The notes under the pieces: generated by a model
Told to the model about the DNA's origin: nothing
What the model saw: the letters and a program-made list of their open reading frames with translations, nothing else
Database searches by the model: none
Shown here: positions 12,776 through 24,145 of the stretch, piece by piece
How positions within the stretch are numbered: the stretch's first letter is position 1
Layout of the letters: each line of letters begins with the position of its first letter
Source: Ailurus styani
Taxonomy: Eukaryota > Chordata > Mammalia > Carnivora > Ailuridae
NCBI GenBank assembly: GCA_002007465.1
Contig: LNAC01000779.1
Span: 155,115 to 219,114, forward strand
Direction of reading: 5' to 3'
DNA length: 64,000 nucleotides
Translations under genes and position numbers: made by a program

Positions 12776-13035
12776 AAAATTTAAATTCGATTATTAACAT
12801 GTACTATATTATTAGTTTCAGAGGTAGAGTTTGGTGATTCATCAGTTTCATACAACACCCAGTGCTCATTATAACACATACCCTCCCCAGTGTCCATCAC
12901 CCAGTTACCCCAGCCCCCTCCCCTCCAGCAACCCTCACTTTGTTTCCTATGATTAAGAGTCTCTTATGGTTTGTCTCCCTCTCCGGTTTTGTCTTATTTT
13001 TCCCTCCTTTCCCCTTCTGTTTTGTTTCAGTCCTA
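12776..13035 (-). mobile_element. L1 3' UTR fragment (-)
   Basis: Antisense carnivore L1 3' UTR ('acacccagtgctcattataac', 'gtgtccatcacccag', 'gattaagagtctcttatgg'). Head-to-head with the preceding fragment. Confidence 0.82.
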
Positions 13036-13789
13036 GGAGAACCAGCCCAGGGAAGTCGCGGGACCTGGAGCCTGTGTGGGGGTGGGGGAGTCCCTGGGAC
13101 AGGCCCAGGAGGACAGATGTTCCCGGAAGAAGGAAGGAGGGGCTCCGAGGTGTGGGGGCCTTGGGCCTCCGACAGACCCTGGGACTTGGAAGGGAAGGCG
13201 GAGGATGTGATGAAACTCTCTTTAGAAAGGCTGAGGTGTGTGGGATGGGGACCAGGGAGCACAGGAGCAAAGACCGCATGGCCCAGGAGCCTAAGCAGAA
13301 ACGGATGGTGGGTCTGGACAAGGAGCGAGGCAGGGGCCACGAAGGCAGGGAGCCAAGGCCTCAACTTTTCACCAACAGAAATCCAGGCTGAGCTCCCGGG
13401 AGAGCCTGCCGGGGCTTGGCTAGGGCAGCGTGTCCTATTCACAATCGCCCAAACTGGCACCAACCCGTGTGTTCCTGGGAGAACGGACCCACAAGCCGTG
13501 GCCCGTCCACGCGGCAGGAGCTCCTGAGCCCCAGACGGGAGCCACCATCAACACACATGGTAGTGCGGGTGCACGTGGTTGGGGCTCAGAGCCTGCGGGG
13601 GTGCAACGGGTGAGAAGGCACAACCAGAGGACGGAGAGGTAGGCTGTGCGGGGACAGCAGGGACCGGCTGCCGACTGTGTCTCCACCGTGGCGGTGGCTA
13701 CGGGACTGCGCGTTTGCAAACTTGGAACGTGAAAGGTAGGGCATTTGACTACATTATCTCAACGAAGCTGACTGTAAAATAAGCAGTCC

Positions 13790-14690
13790 CTGGTGCGGGG
13801 AGGCTGCGGAGCTGTGGAGTTGAGGCGGGGCTGGACCGCGAGGCCCGGCTCCCGGGCGGCGGGGAGGGACACACCCTGGCGCTCCATCTCCCCTGGTCGC
13901 CCGGTCAGCGCTCCAAGCCCGGAACAGCCTAGCACGGCGGGCCCTGGCTCCTGCCCCTCCGCCCTGCCCTCCCCAGAGCGCCAAGAGCCACCTCCTTAGC
14001 CAGCCTCCGCTCCGGCTCAAGGGAGGGTCCCCACCGAGAAGACAGGCCCCACGTGCCCGGAGCCCCGCTCCACGGCACACACGCCCGTCCGTCTGGGTTC
14101 CTCGGTTCCTCGGGGAGGGGACGTGTGCTGGGCTGNGGGGGGGGGGGCTCGAGGACACGTGTGCCTGTGCCAGGCTCGCGGAGCCCCTGTGGCAGCCGGG
14201 AGGCGGCACCTCGGGCACAGTCGGGGGCCCAGCCTGGGGGAGACGAGGGCCTGGAGTCCTCGTGGAGGAAAGAAAGTCAAGACGTAGGCCATCTGTGCTC
14301 ACCTGTGCTTGTGACTTGAAAATACTGGACGGGGTGGGGGGGACCACTTTGAAATTCGGCAGCAGTGACGCCAGCCCCCTCCTACAGTCCAGGGACAAAG
14401 AAGGACTGGGTCTCAGAACACCGGGCCGGAAGCACGGCCGCACACGGCCGCTTTGTCCAGAGTTCCCGTCCCCCACGTCCCGACTTTCCACAGGCCGAGC
14501 CCGTGTCCTCCCTCTTCCCAGAGGAATCTGGCTCTGGGGCCCGCGGCGCCCGAGCAGGAGCCGGTCCTCCCTCCCAGGGCCACCTGTGTCCTTAGGCGGC
14601 CGGCCTGGCATCCGCGTGGCTGGGCCGGGGCTGGAAGGGGCCGCAGGGGGCCCGCGGGAGGGCCGGCGGGAGGGCCGGCGGGGGAGATGG
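13790..14690. promoter_or_regulatory. CpG-island-like block, intergenic
   Basis: Long CG-rich stretch with a G-run broken by an N at 14136 and a short tandem repeat of 'ggagggccggcg' near 14660. No recognisable protein; long open frames here reflect base composition. Confidence 0.45.
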
Positions 14691-14924
14691 AGCAGGGCCC
14701 GTGTGGATTCAACGTCCTCCTCTCCCGCGCAGACACAGACCTTCTCAGGAGCCATTTCGTGTTTGCCAAGGGTTTCTTTTGCACACGGGGTTTCTTCATG
14801 ACTCACAGTCCCTGGGTGGCGGCCAGGAGGCTGGGTCAGAATTCCCGGGGGCGGCTTCCGGGCGCAGGCAGCGCCCCGGCGGGAGGTGGCGGCCGAACCC
14901 TCTCCTAGGGGCTCCGGAAGCTCT

Positions 14925-15115
14925 GCAATTAAATCGAGGTCTCTGCGCCTTCACGTTAGTTTGTGAATGCCAGCTGTCAAAGTTCTTAATTGTTGAAAAC
15001 ATAATTACGTGGCTAAAGCCGCTAAATCTCCCCTGACCCTTTGAAGAGAGAGCGAGCAGGAAGACAAACATCTGGCAGGAGAGGCTGTGCTCCGAATGGG
15101 CGGCGACCAGCACGT
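14925..15115. promoter_or_regulatory. Candidate conserved noncoding element
   Basis: Unique sequence with several homeobox-like cores (caattaaatcg, cttaattgttg, cataattacg), 'cagctgtcaaag' (E-box plus TGTCA) and 'catctggcag', packed in about 150 bases between CpG-rich DNA and old repeats. Conservation cannot be seen from one sequence. Confidence 0.3.
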
Positions 15116-15549
15116 CCACGGTGGAGTCAGAGGCCAGGAAAACTGCCTTTCACTTCCACCGGCGGGGCAGGGAATGTGGGACATGCGTTAAAGAGTAGAT
15201 TCTCCCAAATCAGTCCTTCAGAAAGCCTCAGGAAACAAACATTAAGCATCAGAAATGCATCTCGCTTCGTGTAAAGCTAGTTTAGGTTGTAGAAACAGCG
15301 CGCCCACTGCAAAAACACGACGACTCAGAGGCTCTCTGGAGGCTCAGCTCCACGAGCGGCGCCGACCAGCTGTGAGCCAGCCGCTTCTCTCTCTCGTGAA
15401 AAACACAGCACGACTACGCTGTGACGAACTCGTGCTATAGAAACCCAAGCACAGTCAGAGCTCCAGTGCCCCTGGAACATGATGGCCCGTGGGTCCCCTC
15501 CCAGGGAAAACCCACGTGACCACTCCAGTGTTCCTCCTTCCAAGACACT

Positions 15550-16090
15550 GTTTCCTCTTTTACAGACATAAGTCTATTTTCTGGAACAGAAAAATTGGCA
15601 CACGGTATTTAAAGTGTGCAACTTGATGCCTTCTGACATGAAACGATGAACTTCACCCACGAACCCAACAGCACAGTCACCACCGTGACGGGGTGCATCC
15701 CCCCATGCCCCCGGGTCTCCCCCGGCCCTGGGCAGCCAGATCCGCACTCGGCCACGACACGTCGCTCTGCATTCCCTAGTTTTATGTACGGGGGTGGGGG
15801 TCACATGGTGCACACTCCTTCCGTCCGGCTCCTTCCACTCGGCACCGTGAGGCTGAGTCACTCCTGCTGTCGTATGAATCACAGTTCACTCCATTTTACT
15901 GCTGCGTGGCACTTCACGTGTGGATCTGCCACGATGTGGTTTTCCATTTTCCTGTTCATGGACGTTTGTGCTGTTCCAGCTTCTGGCTATTCCACACAGA
16001 GCTGCCATAGACTCTGCTGTACAAGTCTTTGTTGGGATGTACACACATAGGAATGGAATGTGTGCAGTGATATCTTTGTGGTTTTCATTT
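15550..16090 (-). mobile_element. L1M-type remnant (antisense)
   Basis: Degenerate 3' L1: 'ttctggctattccacacag', 'gtacaagtctttgttggg'. Older than the L1 that follows at 16100. Confidence 0.65.
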
Positions 16091-16099
16091 GCATTTCTT

Positions 16100-17960
16100 T
16101 TAATTCCAGTACAGTTAACATGCGGTATTATATTAGTTTCAGGTGTACAATAAAGTGATTCAGCACTTCCTTACGTCAACCGGTGCTCATCATAACAAGT
16201 GCACTCCTTACTCCCCATCACCCGTTTCACCCACCCGCCCACTCACTCCCCTCTGGTGACTGGCAACGTGTTCTCTGTAGTGAAGAGTCTATTTCTTGGT
16301 TTGTCTTTTTTCCCTTTGTCCATTTGTTTTCTTTCTCAAATTCCATGAGTGAAATCATATGGTATTTGTCTTTCTCTGACTTATTTCACTTAGAACGATA
16401 CTCTCTAGATCCACCCATGTTGCAAATGGCAAGATTTTGTTCTTGCTGGTGGCTGAGTAAGATTCCATTGTATACGTATGCCACATCTTTTTTATCCGTT
16501 CATCAGTCGATGGACACTTGGCTTCTTTCCAGAATTTGGCTATTGTAGATGATGATTCTATAAACAAAGGGATGTATGTACCCCTTTGAAATAGTGTTGT
16601 GTTCTGTGGGTAAATACTTAGTAGTGCAATTTCTGGGTGGTAGAGTAGCTCTATTTTTTATTTTTTGAGGAACCTCTACACTGTTTTCCAGAGTGGCTGC
16701 CCCAGTTTGTTTGCATTCCCACCAACAGTGTAAGAGTGTTTCCCTTTCTTTGCATCCTTGCCAACACTTGCTGTTTCTTGTCTTGATTTTAGCCATTGGT
16801 TTTGATTTGTATTTCCCTGATGCTGAGTGATGTTGAGCATCTTTTCATGTGTCTATCTTCTGCCTGTTTTTAAATTGCATTATTTGGTTATTTGGTGTTG
16901 AATTGTAGAAGTTCTTTATATATTTTGGATACTACCCCTTTATCAGATATGTCATTTACAAATATCTTCTCCCATTCCATAGTTGTCTTTTAGTTTTTCT
17001 GGCTGTTTTCCTTTGCTGTGCAGATTCATTTGCCTTTCTGAGTAATACTCTTCAGCACCTTTTCATTCACAGATTTGCCAATTCTGTATTTTTGGTGGTG
17101 TGTTCAAATCTTTGGCACTTTTGTAAGTTTGGGCTGCTTTTCTTTTATCTTATCGAGTTTTGAGAAGTTTCACATCGTCCTTTATCAGATATATGCTTTG
17201 AGAAAGAGTCTCCCCTAGTCTATGGCTTGTCTTCATTATCTTAACAGTGTCTTTTGAAAAGTGAAAGTTTTTCATCTTGATGTAGTGCAGATTATGAGCT
17301 TGTTCTTTAGTGGACTGTACTTTTAGTGCTGTGTCCAACAAACCTCTGACCAACCTAAGGCCTCATACATTTTCTCTTAGAGACTTTATAGTCTTAGGCT
17401 CTGCATCTGAAAGTTGGTTCTCGTAGATAATGCAAGATATGGGTCCAAGGGCTTTCAATTGTTATTTTGCATATGACTGTCCGATTGCTCCAGCACCATT
17501 TGATGAAAGACTGTCCTTTCTCCGCATTGCCTTTTCACTTTTGTTCAGACTCAGGTATTTATGTGCATGGGGGTCTCTCTCTGGACTATACTGTTCCATT
17601 GACTATCCTGTGCCTGCCTATAGGTGATTGAGAACCACACAGTTTTGGTTAATGTAGCTTTATAATAAATCTTGAAATCAAGTAGCATTAGCCTGCCAAC
17701 TTTGTTCTTTTTCAAAGTTCTTTTGGCTGTTCTAGGTCACTTGCCTTTCCGTATGAATTTCAGAATCAGTTTGTCAATTTCTGCAAGAAAAGAGTACTTG
17801 GACTTTGATTAGGATTGTAGGGAATGTAGAGATCAATCTGAGAGGAATGGACATATTAACAATCTTGACTCCTCTGACTCACGAACAGGTGTGTCTCTCC
17901 ATCTCGTTAGGCCTGTTTGTTTCTCTTGGAAATATTTTGTAGTTTTCAGTGTGTAAGTGT
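16100..17960 (-). mobile_element. L1 carnivore copy, 3' UTR and ORF2 end (antisense)
   Basis: Begins in the 3' UTR ('acaccggtgctcat'-type wording) and runs into ORF2: on the minus strand at about 16800-16500 the protein includes KCWQGCKERETLLHCWWECK, the ORF2 C-terminal zinc-knuckle region. Frameshifted and without a usable frame. The copy continues beyond an LTR at 17963-18440. Confidence 0.88.
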
Positions 17961-17962
17961 AG

Positions 17963-18440
17963 TGAGTGGAATCATGCCACTCCCCCTCCCCCTGCCCCGG
18001 TACGTCTGTGTCCGAGTTCCCAGAGCCTGAGAACATGAGCTTATTTGGGGAAAAAAAAGTCTTTGCAGTTGTACATGAAGGTCTCAAGATGAGGAGATCA
18101 TCCTAGATGATCCATGTGGGACTAAATCCAATGACAAGTGTCCTTATAAGAGTTCCACAGAGTAGAGAGAGAGAGAAAGGAGAAAGTGGTGTGAAGATGG
18201 AGGCAGAGATGGGCGTGATGTGCCCAGAAGCCAAGACGCCCCACAGGAGGCCTGTGGCCAGAGAAGCTGGAAGAGGCAGGAAAGATGCTCCCCTGGAGCC
18301 TCTGGAAGGAGGGTGACCCTGCTGATACCTTAATTTCAGACTTCTGACCTCTGGAACTGGGAGAGCCAGGACAAGTTTCTGTTGCTGTAAGCTCCCCTCC
18401 CCTTCATTATTGGTGATAATTTGTTGTGGTGGCCCTTGGA
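17963..18440 (+). mobile_element. MaLR/MLT1-type solo LTR
   Basis: 'gtctttgcagttgtacatgaag', 'caatgacaagtgtccttataag', 'acttctgacctctggaactgg' follow the MLT1-like LTR layout. It interrupts an antisense L1 whose halves lie on both sides. Confidence 0.75.
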
Positions 18441-18800
18441 AATGGATTGAACAGGTGGCTCACATTTTCTGTCAGATTTATCCCTTAGCATTTGATGCTC
18501 TGGTAACTGCTTGTTCAACGTCAGGTTCTTCACTGCCAGTATATAGAAATTCTGTTGGTTTTCGTGAACTGACCTTGTGTCTTTCCATTTCCAAATTCAT
18601 GTTACAGCTGTCATAGTTTTTTCTGTAGATTACATCAGATTTTTTTACACGGATGGTCATGTCTGAAAATAAAAACCATTTTACTTTCTCCTCTGAGTGC
18701 CTCATATTTCTTTTTCCTGCCTGATGACACCCACCAGAATTGCCAGCACAACGTGAACAGAACCGGGGGCAGCCCTCCCTGGGTTGTTCCTGATCTTAGG
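18441..18800 (-). mobile_element. L1 ORF2 remnant (antisense), continuation
   Basis: Reversed L1 wording: 'cagtatatagaaattctgttgg', 'ttctttttcctgcctgatg'. Same orientation as 16100-17960, of which it is probably the continuation across the LTR. Confidence 0.75.
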
Positions 18801-19529
18801 AGGACAGTGCTCTCCTCTTTTCCTCTACCCTCTTCCTTCTTTTATCCACGTTTGTTGATCCTTTCTGTGTGCCAGGTGTTACACCGAGTGTGGCAGGATC
18901 ATGGATGAGAAGAAAGAAAACCAACCCACGGAGCATCACATGTTTATGTGCTGTGAGGGACAGATGTGTGTGCACGAGCACAGGAGGGGACAGGAAGCAC
19001 AAATGGCCTAGAACATGTGAAGATAACTCACTGGGACACTCTCTCACACTGGCTGGGTCTGGAAGAAACCACGAAGGCAGCCAGTACTAAGTGTTGTCAA
19101 GGCCACTGAGCAACAGGAACACGCGTTCCCCACTACTGGGAGGATAAATGGAGGCAATCATTTTAGAAAGACCTTGTCATTGTGAAGGAAACGACATGTG
19201 CTGTCCTAAAGCCCATAAGTGCCGCTTGCAGCCCCAGAGCCTAGGAAAACCATGTGTACACCACATGTTTATATTTATCTACAGATCTAATCATCCAAGT
19301 GTCCATCACAAGTCAAAGGGGTGTAAACTGTGGGGCATGCACACGAGGGGCTGCCACACCTCAGTGAACACCCAGGAACCGCAGCACCACACACCAACTC
19401 GGACAAACGTGAGCAAGTCACAGAACACACACCGTGTTCTTCAATTTGTTATCAAGTTGAGAAACATGCAAATCCAAGCCATGTGCTGTTTGAGAAACAC
19501 ACACAAGGGACCATGGAAGCACTGAGTGC
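18801..19529. other. Intergenic, unassigned
   Basis: Some phrases such as 'gtgccaggtgttacaccg' suggest old repeat content, but I cannot name it; no coding signal. Confidence 0.45.
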
Positions 19530-19912
19530 ACTGGTCCACTCGGGACGCTCTAACAAACGCCATGGCCCGGGCTGACATGATAGAAATGTATGTTCTCATG
19601 GTCCTGGAGGCGGGAAGTCTGAGGGCCAGGTGTGGGCCGGCCAGTTTCCTCCGAGGCCTCTCTCCTGGCAGGTAGTGACACATATCTTCCCTGTGTCCTC
19701 ACGTGGTCATGGCTCTGTGCATGTCCATGTCCTCTTCTCCTCTTCTTCACAGAGACACTGGTCATGCTGGGTTAGGGCCACCCTAGTGACCTCGTCTTCA
19801 CTAATTACATCTGCAATGACCCCATCTCTGAATACAGTCACATTCTAGGGTGTCAGGGTTAGAACTTAAACATGAATTTCAGGACATAATCCAGCCCGTA
19901 ATACCCCTCCAT
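19530..19912 (-). mobile_element. MaLR-type LTR, antisense
   Basis: 'gtcctggaggcgggaagtctg', 'cttccctgtgtcctcacgtgg', 'accccatctctgaatacag' match the reverse of a MaLR/MST-MLT1 LTR. Confidence 0.72.
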
Positions 19913-20956
19913 CTCCTGGGGCTGCACAGTCAAGCAGCTGAATTTGACTACGTTTAACACACTCTGTTCCAAGGAATTAGAGCTGAGTTTTGAAGGATGT
20001 TCAGAATTAAGTAAGTGACAATGTTGAGAATTAGGATTCCAGCATTAGTTCCAAGCATGTGTTAAACTTGGCTCCTGACAGAGGACAGATGACTGAAAAA
20101 ATGACCCCGTGTGCCCCTGGCATCAGTGGAGCGCCACGCACAGAGAAGGCACGGCCTTGCTTGCTGAAAGGAGTTTCATGCTGATCTCTTTCACTTGTTT
20201 TGAAGTCCACTATGGGCATAAAGAATATTTTTAAACAATAATTGATCATCTAATTTAAACTTTGTTAAAGTAATTCAGGAAATATCACCTACTCGTCTCA
20301 GGAGCATTAAATTTAATATTAGGTTGAACCACAGGAAATGGTCACGTTTGATCATTTTTGACCTGCAGGCTGTTCCACATGGTTCGGTCTAATTCAATGT
20401 CTGAGTATTTTTAATTTCATTTAATTTTTAAGAGAAGAAAGAAAATGAGAAAGCAACTCACTAAATCAAAGCCAAGGAGTATTTTCAGGCTGCAATCAAA
20501 TGGCCATGGAAGTAGGAAACTACTCCAAAAATACAACTTTTCCCCAAAACAGGCAATCTTAAGAGTCAAACATCTTTTCATTTTAATCAAGAAAGCCAGG
20601 AGTCAAGGACATACCAGCCTTCTGTTGCAATATGAGCTGCCGGGGATGCACGGAACTTTTATTTCCAGTGCACGACGAGACCTTATGATCGTCAAGTCTG
20701 GTTTGGACATTGTTTTGACTGGATGTTTCAGCGACGGCTGACAGTGAAGGTTTCCCCAAGCCAGGCTGCTCAAGGCCTCCATCGTGATCACTCACAAGTC
20801 AGTTTCACTGTCAGTATTGGGCTAGTCAGAGGCCAACTCATGCCTAAAAGCATAACTAAAACAGAAGACACAACTGCATCACAGATTTGTTGAATCCTTC
20901 TCCTGCCACATTATCTGTAAACAATTTTCAACCATCTAGCATTGAGTAGGCTCCTT
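19913..20956. other. Intergenic, AT-rich unique
   Basis: Looks unique; AT-rich stretches at 20220-20560 with TAAT and ATTA cores could be regulatory. No coding signal. Confidence 0.4.
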
Positions 20957-21156
20957 TACTTTCTTTTAAATTTATCTACTTGAGGGGGAGAGAGAGTGAG
21001 CAAGAGAGAGAGAAATAGAGCGGGTGGTCAGAGGGAGAGGGAGAAGCAGACTCCCTGCTGAGCAGGGGGTCTGACATGGGGCTCGATCCTGGGACTCCAG
21101 GGTCATGGCCTGAGCTGAAGGCAGACGCTTAATGACTGAGTCACCCAGGCGCCCCA
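20957..21156 (-). mobile_element. CAN-SINE
   Basis: Antisense; ends 'tgagtcacccaggcgcccc'. Flanks share 'taggctcctttac' and 'taggctcctttag'. Confidence 0.9.
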
Positions 21157-22383
21157 AGTAGGCTCCTTTAGAGAAGGTGATACTCTTGAGCCATATTCAT
21201 AAAAAGCACCAAAGGGAATGTCATTCTTGATTTATTTGCACTGAAAATACATTGATCCTTGTTCATTTGGAACAAGAACAAAGATGTCCTGAGTAAACTG
21301 TCAGATTCAATCAATCCCCAGAATTACTCGTGGGCCTTCAGATATCAGGAACTTGAGGTATGCACTTTGTCTGTAGCATGTTGTGTCCAGAGATGCCTTG
21401 AGACCTCTAGAGAACTGGGAAACCACATGCAAGCTCATGAGCTGGAGTCCTCCATTTCAGAGAAAACAGAGAAACTTTACTGAAGTACAACACGTTGTTT
21501 TCCATGGACCCCTGGCACGATGAAAGCATACGCACTTCCTGAGATAAGACTGGGGAGCTGGCTGAAGACATGACCAAGCACATCAGAGTGTTTCTGAGTT
21601 CTGCAAACAGATAAAGCAATCTCAAAATCAGCAGCACTTTGGTGCCGAGGGCACTGGCGAGCTCTCGGATAGAAGGAAAACGGGTAAGTGGCCGGAAATC
21701 CTGCACTTCCTAAGTGAGATATGCTGAGATCATACGACAGTAACAGGGCAGCCCAGCCGGCTCCGGAGAACAGAGATGATGGGTACTTTCACTAAGTGAC
21801 AAACAGCACGATGCTCTCGGGTGCCACCACGGAGCCCAGCACTGACAGTGCCCACCGTCCCTGACGGGCCCTCTGTCAGGAGCACCACAGGCAGCCGGCG
21901 TGGGGAGGGAGGAGGGCAGGACCGGAGTCGGTCAGACTGCGACTCCTTCAACAGGCAGGTATGGACAATACTTCTCCCTGGGGATGGTGAGGACCCAGAC
22001 AATGCACGGGCATGGCCATGGCCGTCAGTGCTGAGTGTCTACCCTTGGCCCCTCACACTTCTGCTGAGCTGAAACCCGAAGTTCTTCTGGTTAGGAGAAC
22101 TATCCTTTGGCCTGCAGAGAACTCCTCATTCACTCAGATGTAGGAAGGGAGGAACCCCGCTGGCCTCAAAGACTCCCCTCACCGGCTCCTCCTTGAGCTC
22201 CTCTCTCCCCCTCCCGCCCCCACTGCTCATCCTGGACCAACAGGGTGGGACCGACCAGAGCCTGGCTGATGTCCAGCCCACGACCCAGCCTGCCCATCAG
22301 GATCGTCCCATCACCAGCCACACCTGTATCATCAGGAGCTCCAAGCTAAAGACGTACGAGGGTTATGGGTTGTTCTTTTCACT
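21157..22383. other. Immediate downstream flank of PTPDC1
   Basis: Unique DNA after the inferred poly(A) site; no gene recognised. Confidence 0.45.
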
Positions 22384-22389
22384 TTTATT
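22384..22389 (-). promoter_or_regulatory. PTPDC1: Poly(A) signal AATAAA of PTPDC1
   Basis: AATAAA on the minus strand, 1.64 kb after the stop, followed about 50 bases later by a GT-rich patch (GTGTGGCTGGTG). Position fits the known length of the transcript's 3' UTR approximately. Confidence 0.6.
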
Positions 22390-24028
22390 CAAACACATAC
22401 AAAGCCTGCAGACAGCCTGAGGTCCCCCGCCAGCTCTCTTCCTCAGTCTGGTGCACTGCCATGGTCACATGGGGGCCGTGCGGGACCATCTCAGACACAC
22501 AGACCAATAGCCACTTGTCCAGTGAGCCGTGCTGGCACCTGCCCATGTGAGATTGACAGAAATGACAGTAAACATCTTTTTGGGTGAAAAACCTGTTTTT
22601 ATAATGTACCTTTGGATAAAATATCATCTCTTCTCCCCTTCTTTCCCAGGTCAGGCACTTAAAAATGAGAAATTTCAGGAACGGGCAACCCAGCTCATTA
22701 AAATTCACTGGATCTGGTTTCTTAAGAAAATTTAAACAGTGTGGGAAGCAACAGCATTCAGCATTTGCCACCAGAGCTCGTTAAGACTGACAGGATGATG
22801 ATATTTTTGATGCGCCAGCGCCTGATTCAGAGATGCAAGAGTTGGGGAGACTCATCCGTGGTTAGCCTCGCTTCCCCCAAAATTCCATCTCTAAAATTAG
22901 GTCATAGTCTTAGTGTGAAATTGGTTAGATGAGTATCACATTTCCTGGGGAAAATGATTATCCTCCTTGTGGTGCGGTCTGGTCCACAGAGAACTAGTCA
23001 GGCAGTAACTAGTCCACTTATCTCGAGCCCATAGGATGATTGCGGTCTACATGCATCACATTCAGTTTAAGATTCTTAGTTCTCCGAGTGACAAGTGGCC
23101 TAAGACAGGGCTCCGAGATGACAGGTCCACGGAAGGGCAGACGCAGGAGGTGTGGGCTGGTGGTCACGCTGCTGCACGGAGCCTGCCCCTGCCTGACGGT
23201 CCTCCCTGTGGAGTCCTGCTCTGAGCAGCTGCCCACACTGCCCACCATGGCCCCTGCTTCCTCTGTGAAGACGCTCTTTGGTGGGCATCAGGCTGGCGTG
23301 CTAAGAAGCGCTCCTGCCTCCTGTGACAGCGGGGGTCGGCACGGAGGTCTGGAAGCCTGACCAAGAGCAAGTCTACTTCCTGTGGTGAAAAATCCCAACC
23401 ACCTCACAGTCAACCTTCAACACAAAACTAAATCACTCTGAACAATAACATACTTTGAAATCCTTTGACGCATTTATAAAAAGAAAAAACAAAAAAAATT
23501 GCAGATTAAAAAAATCCTTAAAAATTGTTGTATCAATAGCCTTCTTATTAACAAATACAAAACGGTTTAAGACACTTTGTGACTTCCTTAGGTCATTGAT
23601 CAGGGGATGGATCCACAGTGAAGTTTTACTACTAAAATTACCTATTTGGTAAAAACTCCAGCAAGGGTTCCACTGACAAAATAAATGTTTTGGAAAGAAG
23701 AGTTACAACTTTTTCCAAAATGTCAAAAAAAATAAAGATGTAAAAACCACGTACCTAACATATTAATAAAACAATATTAATTCAGTTAAATAAATACAAG
23801 AAAGTGGCACCAACGTTACGGCAATTTTTTAGCACAAAAATGTAGCTTGAGGATATTTTAAAATAAATAATTGCTCCCAACATAAATGAGCGTTCTTAGC
23901 AAAAACTAAGAGCGTCTGAGATAAAGTGCTATGAGGTGAAGTGGCTCCACGCTCCAACCTGTTCATCTGTGCACAGAAACGCCATCTGGGCCTCCGGGTC
24001 TGAGGTGTCTGCCGCCAGGGAAGCATCA
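22384..24028 (-). other. PTPDC1: PTPDC1 3' UTR
   Basis: Runs from the stop codon to the first good poly(A) signal on the minus strand. It is AT-rich near the coding end and contains no SINE or L1 that I recognise, unlike nearly every other stretch of this length here. I see no other AATAAA or ATTAAA on the minus strand within it. The end is inferred from the signal only. Confidence 0.6.
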
Positions 24029-24145
24029 CTAAACGCCAGGCTGAGAGCCGTCTTTTGTCATTTTCCTGTTTTCTTCCAGTGTGTGCTTAAATATTTTCTT
24101 CAGGGTGTCGTAAACTACTGGTCCATTTTCAGAGTCAAAATTAAC
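24029..24145 (-). CDS. PTPDC1: PTPDC1 last coding exon
   Basis: Acceptor CTGCAG (ends 24146). Encodes VNFDSENGPVVYDTLKKIF and a basic tail ending GSQPGV, stop TAG at 24031-24029. The reading is 38 residues plus the stop and continues in the same exon into the 3' UTR. Confidence 0.95.
   Translation of the reverse strand, partial: VNFDSENGPVVYDTLKKIFKHTLEENRKMTKDGSQPGV

Noticed and set aside
13754..14806. 350-codon open frame on the minus strand
   Set aside because: Crosses an N and a G-run and is Pro/Arg/Gly-rich, as expected of CpG-rich DNA read in any frame. No known domain.
16503..16796. Open frame with Cys/His-rich text (-)
   Set aside because: End of L1 ORF2, not a host zinc-finger gene.
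1..22000. let-7 cluster
   Set aside because: Expected on this side of PTPDC1 from human order, but neither the let-7 mature sequence nor its reverse complement is seen; in human it is tens of kb further away.
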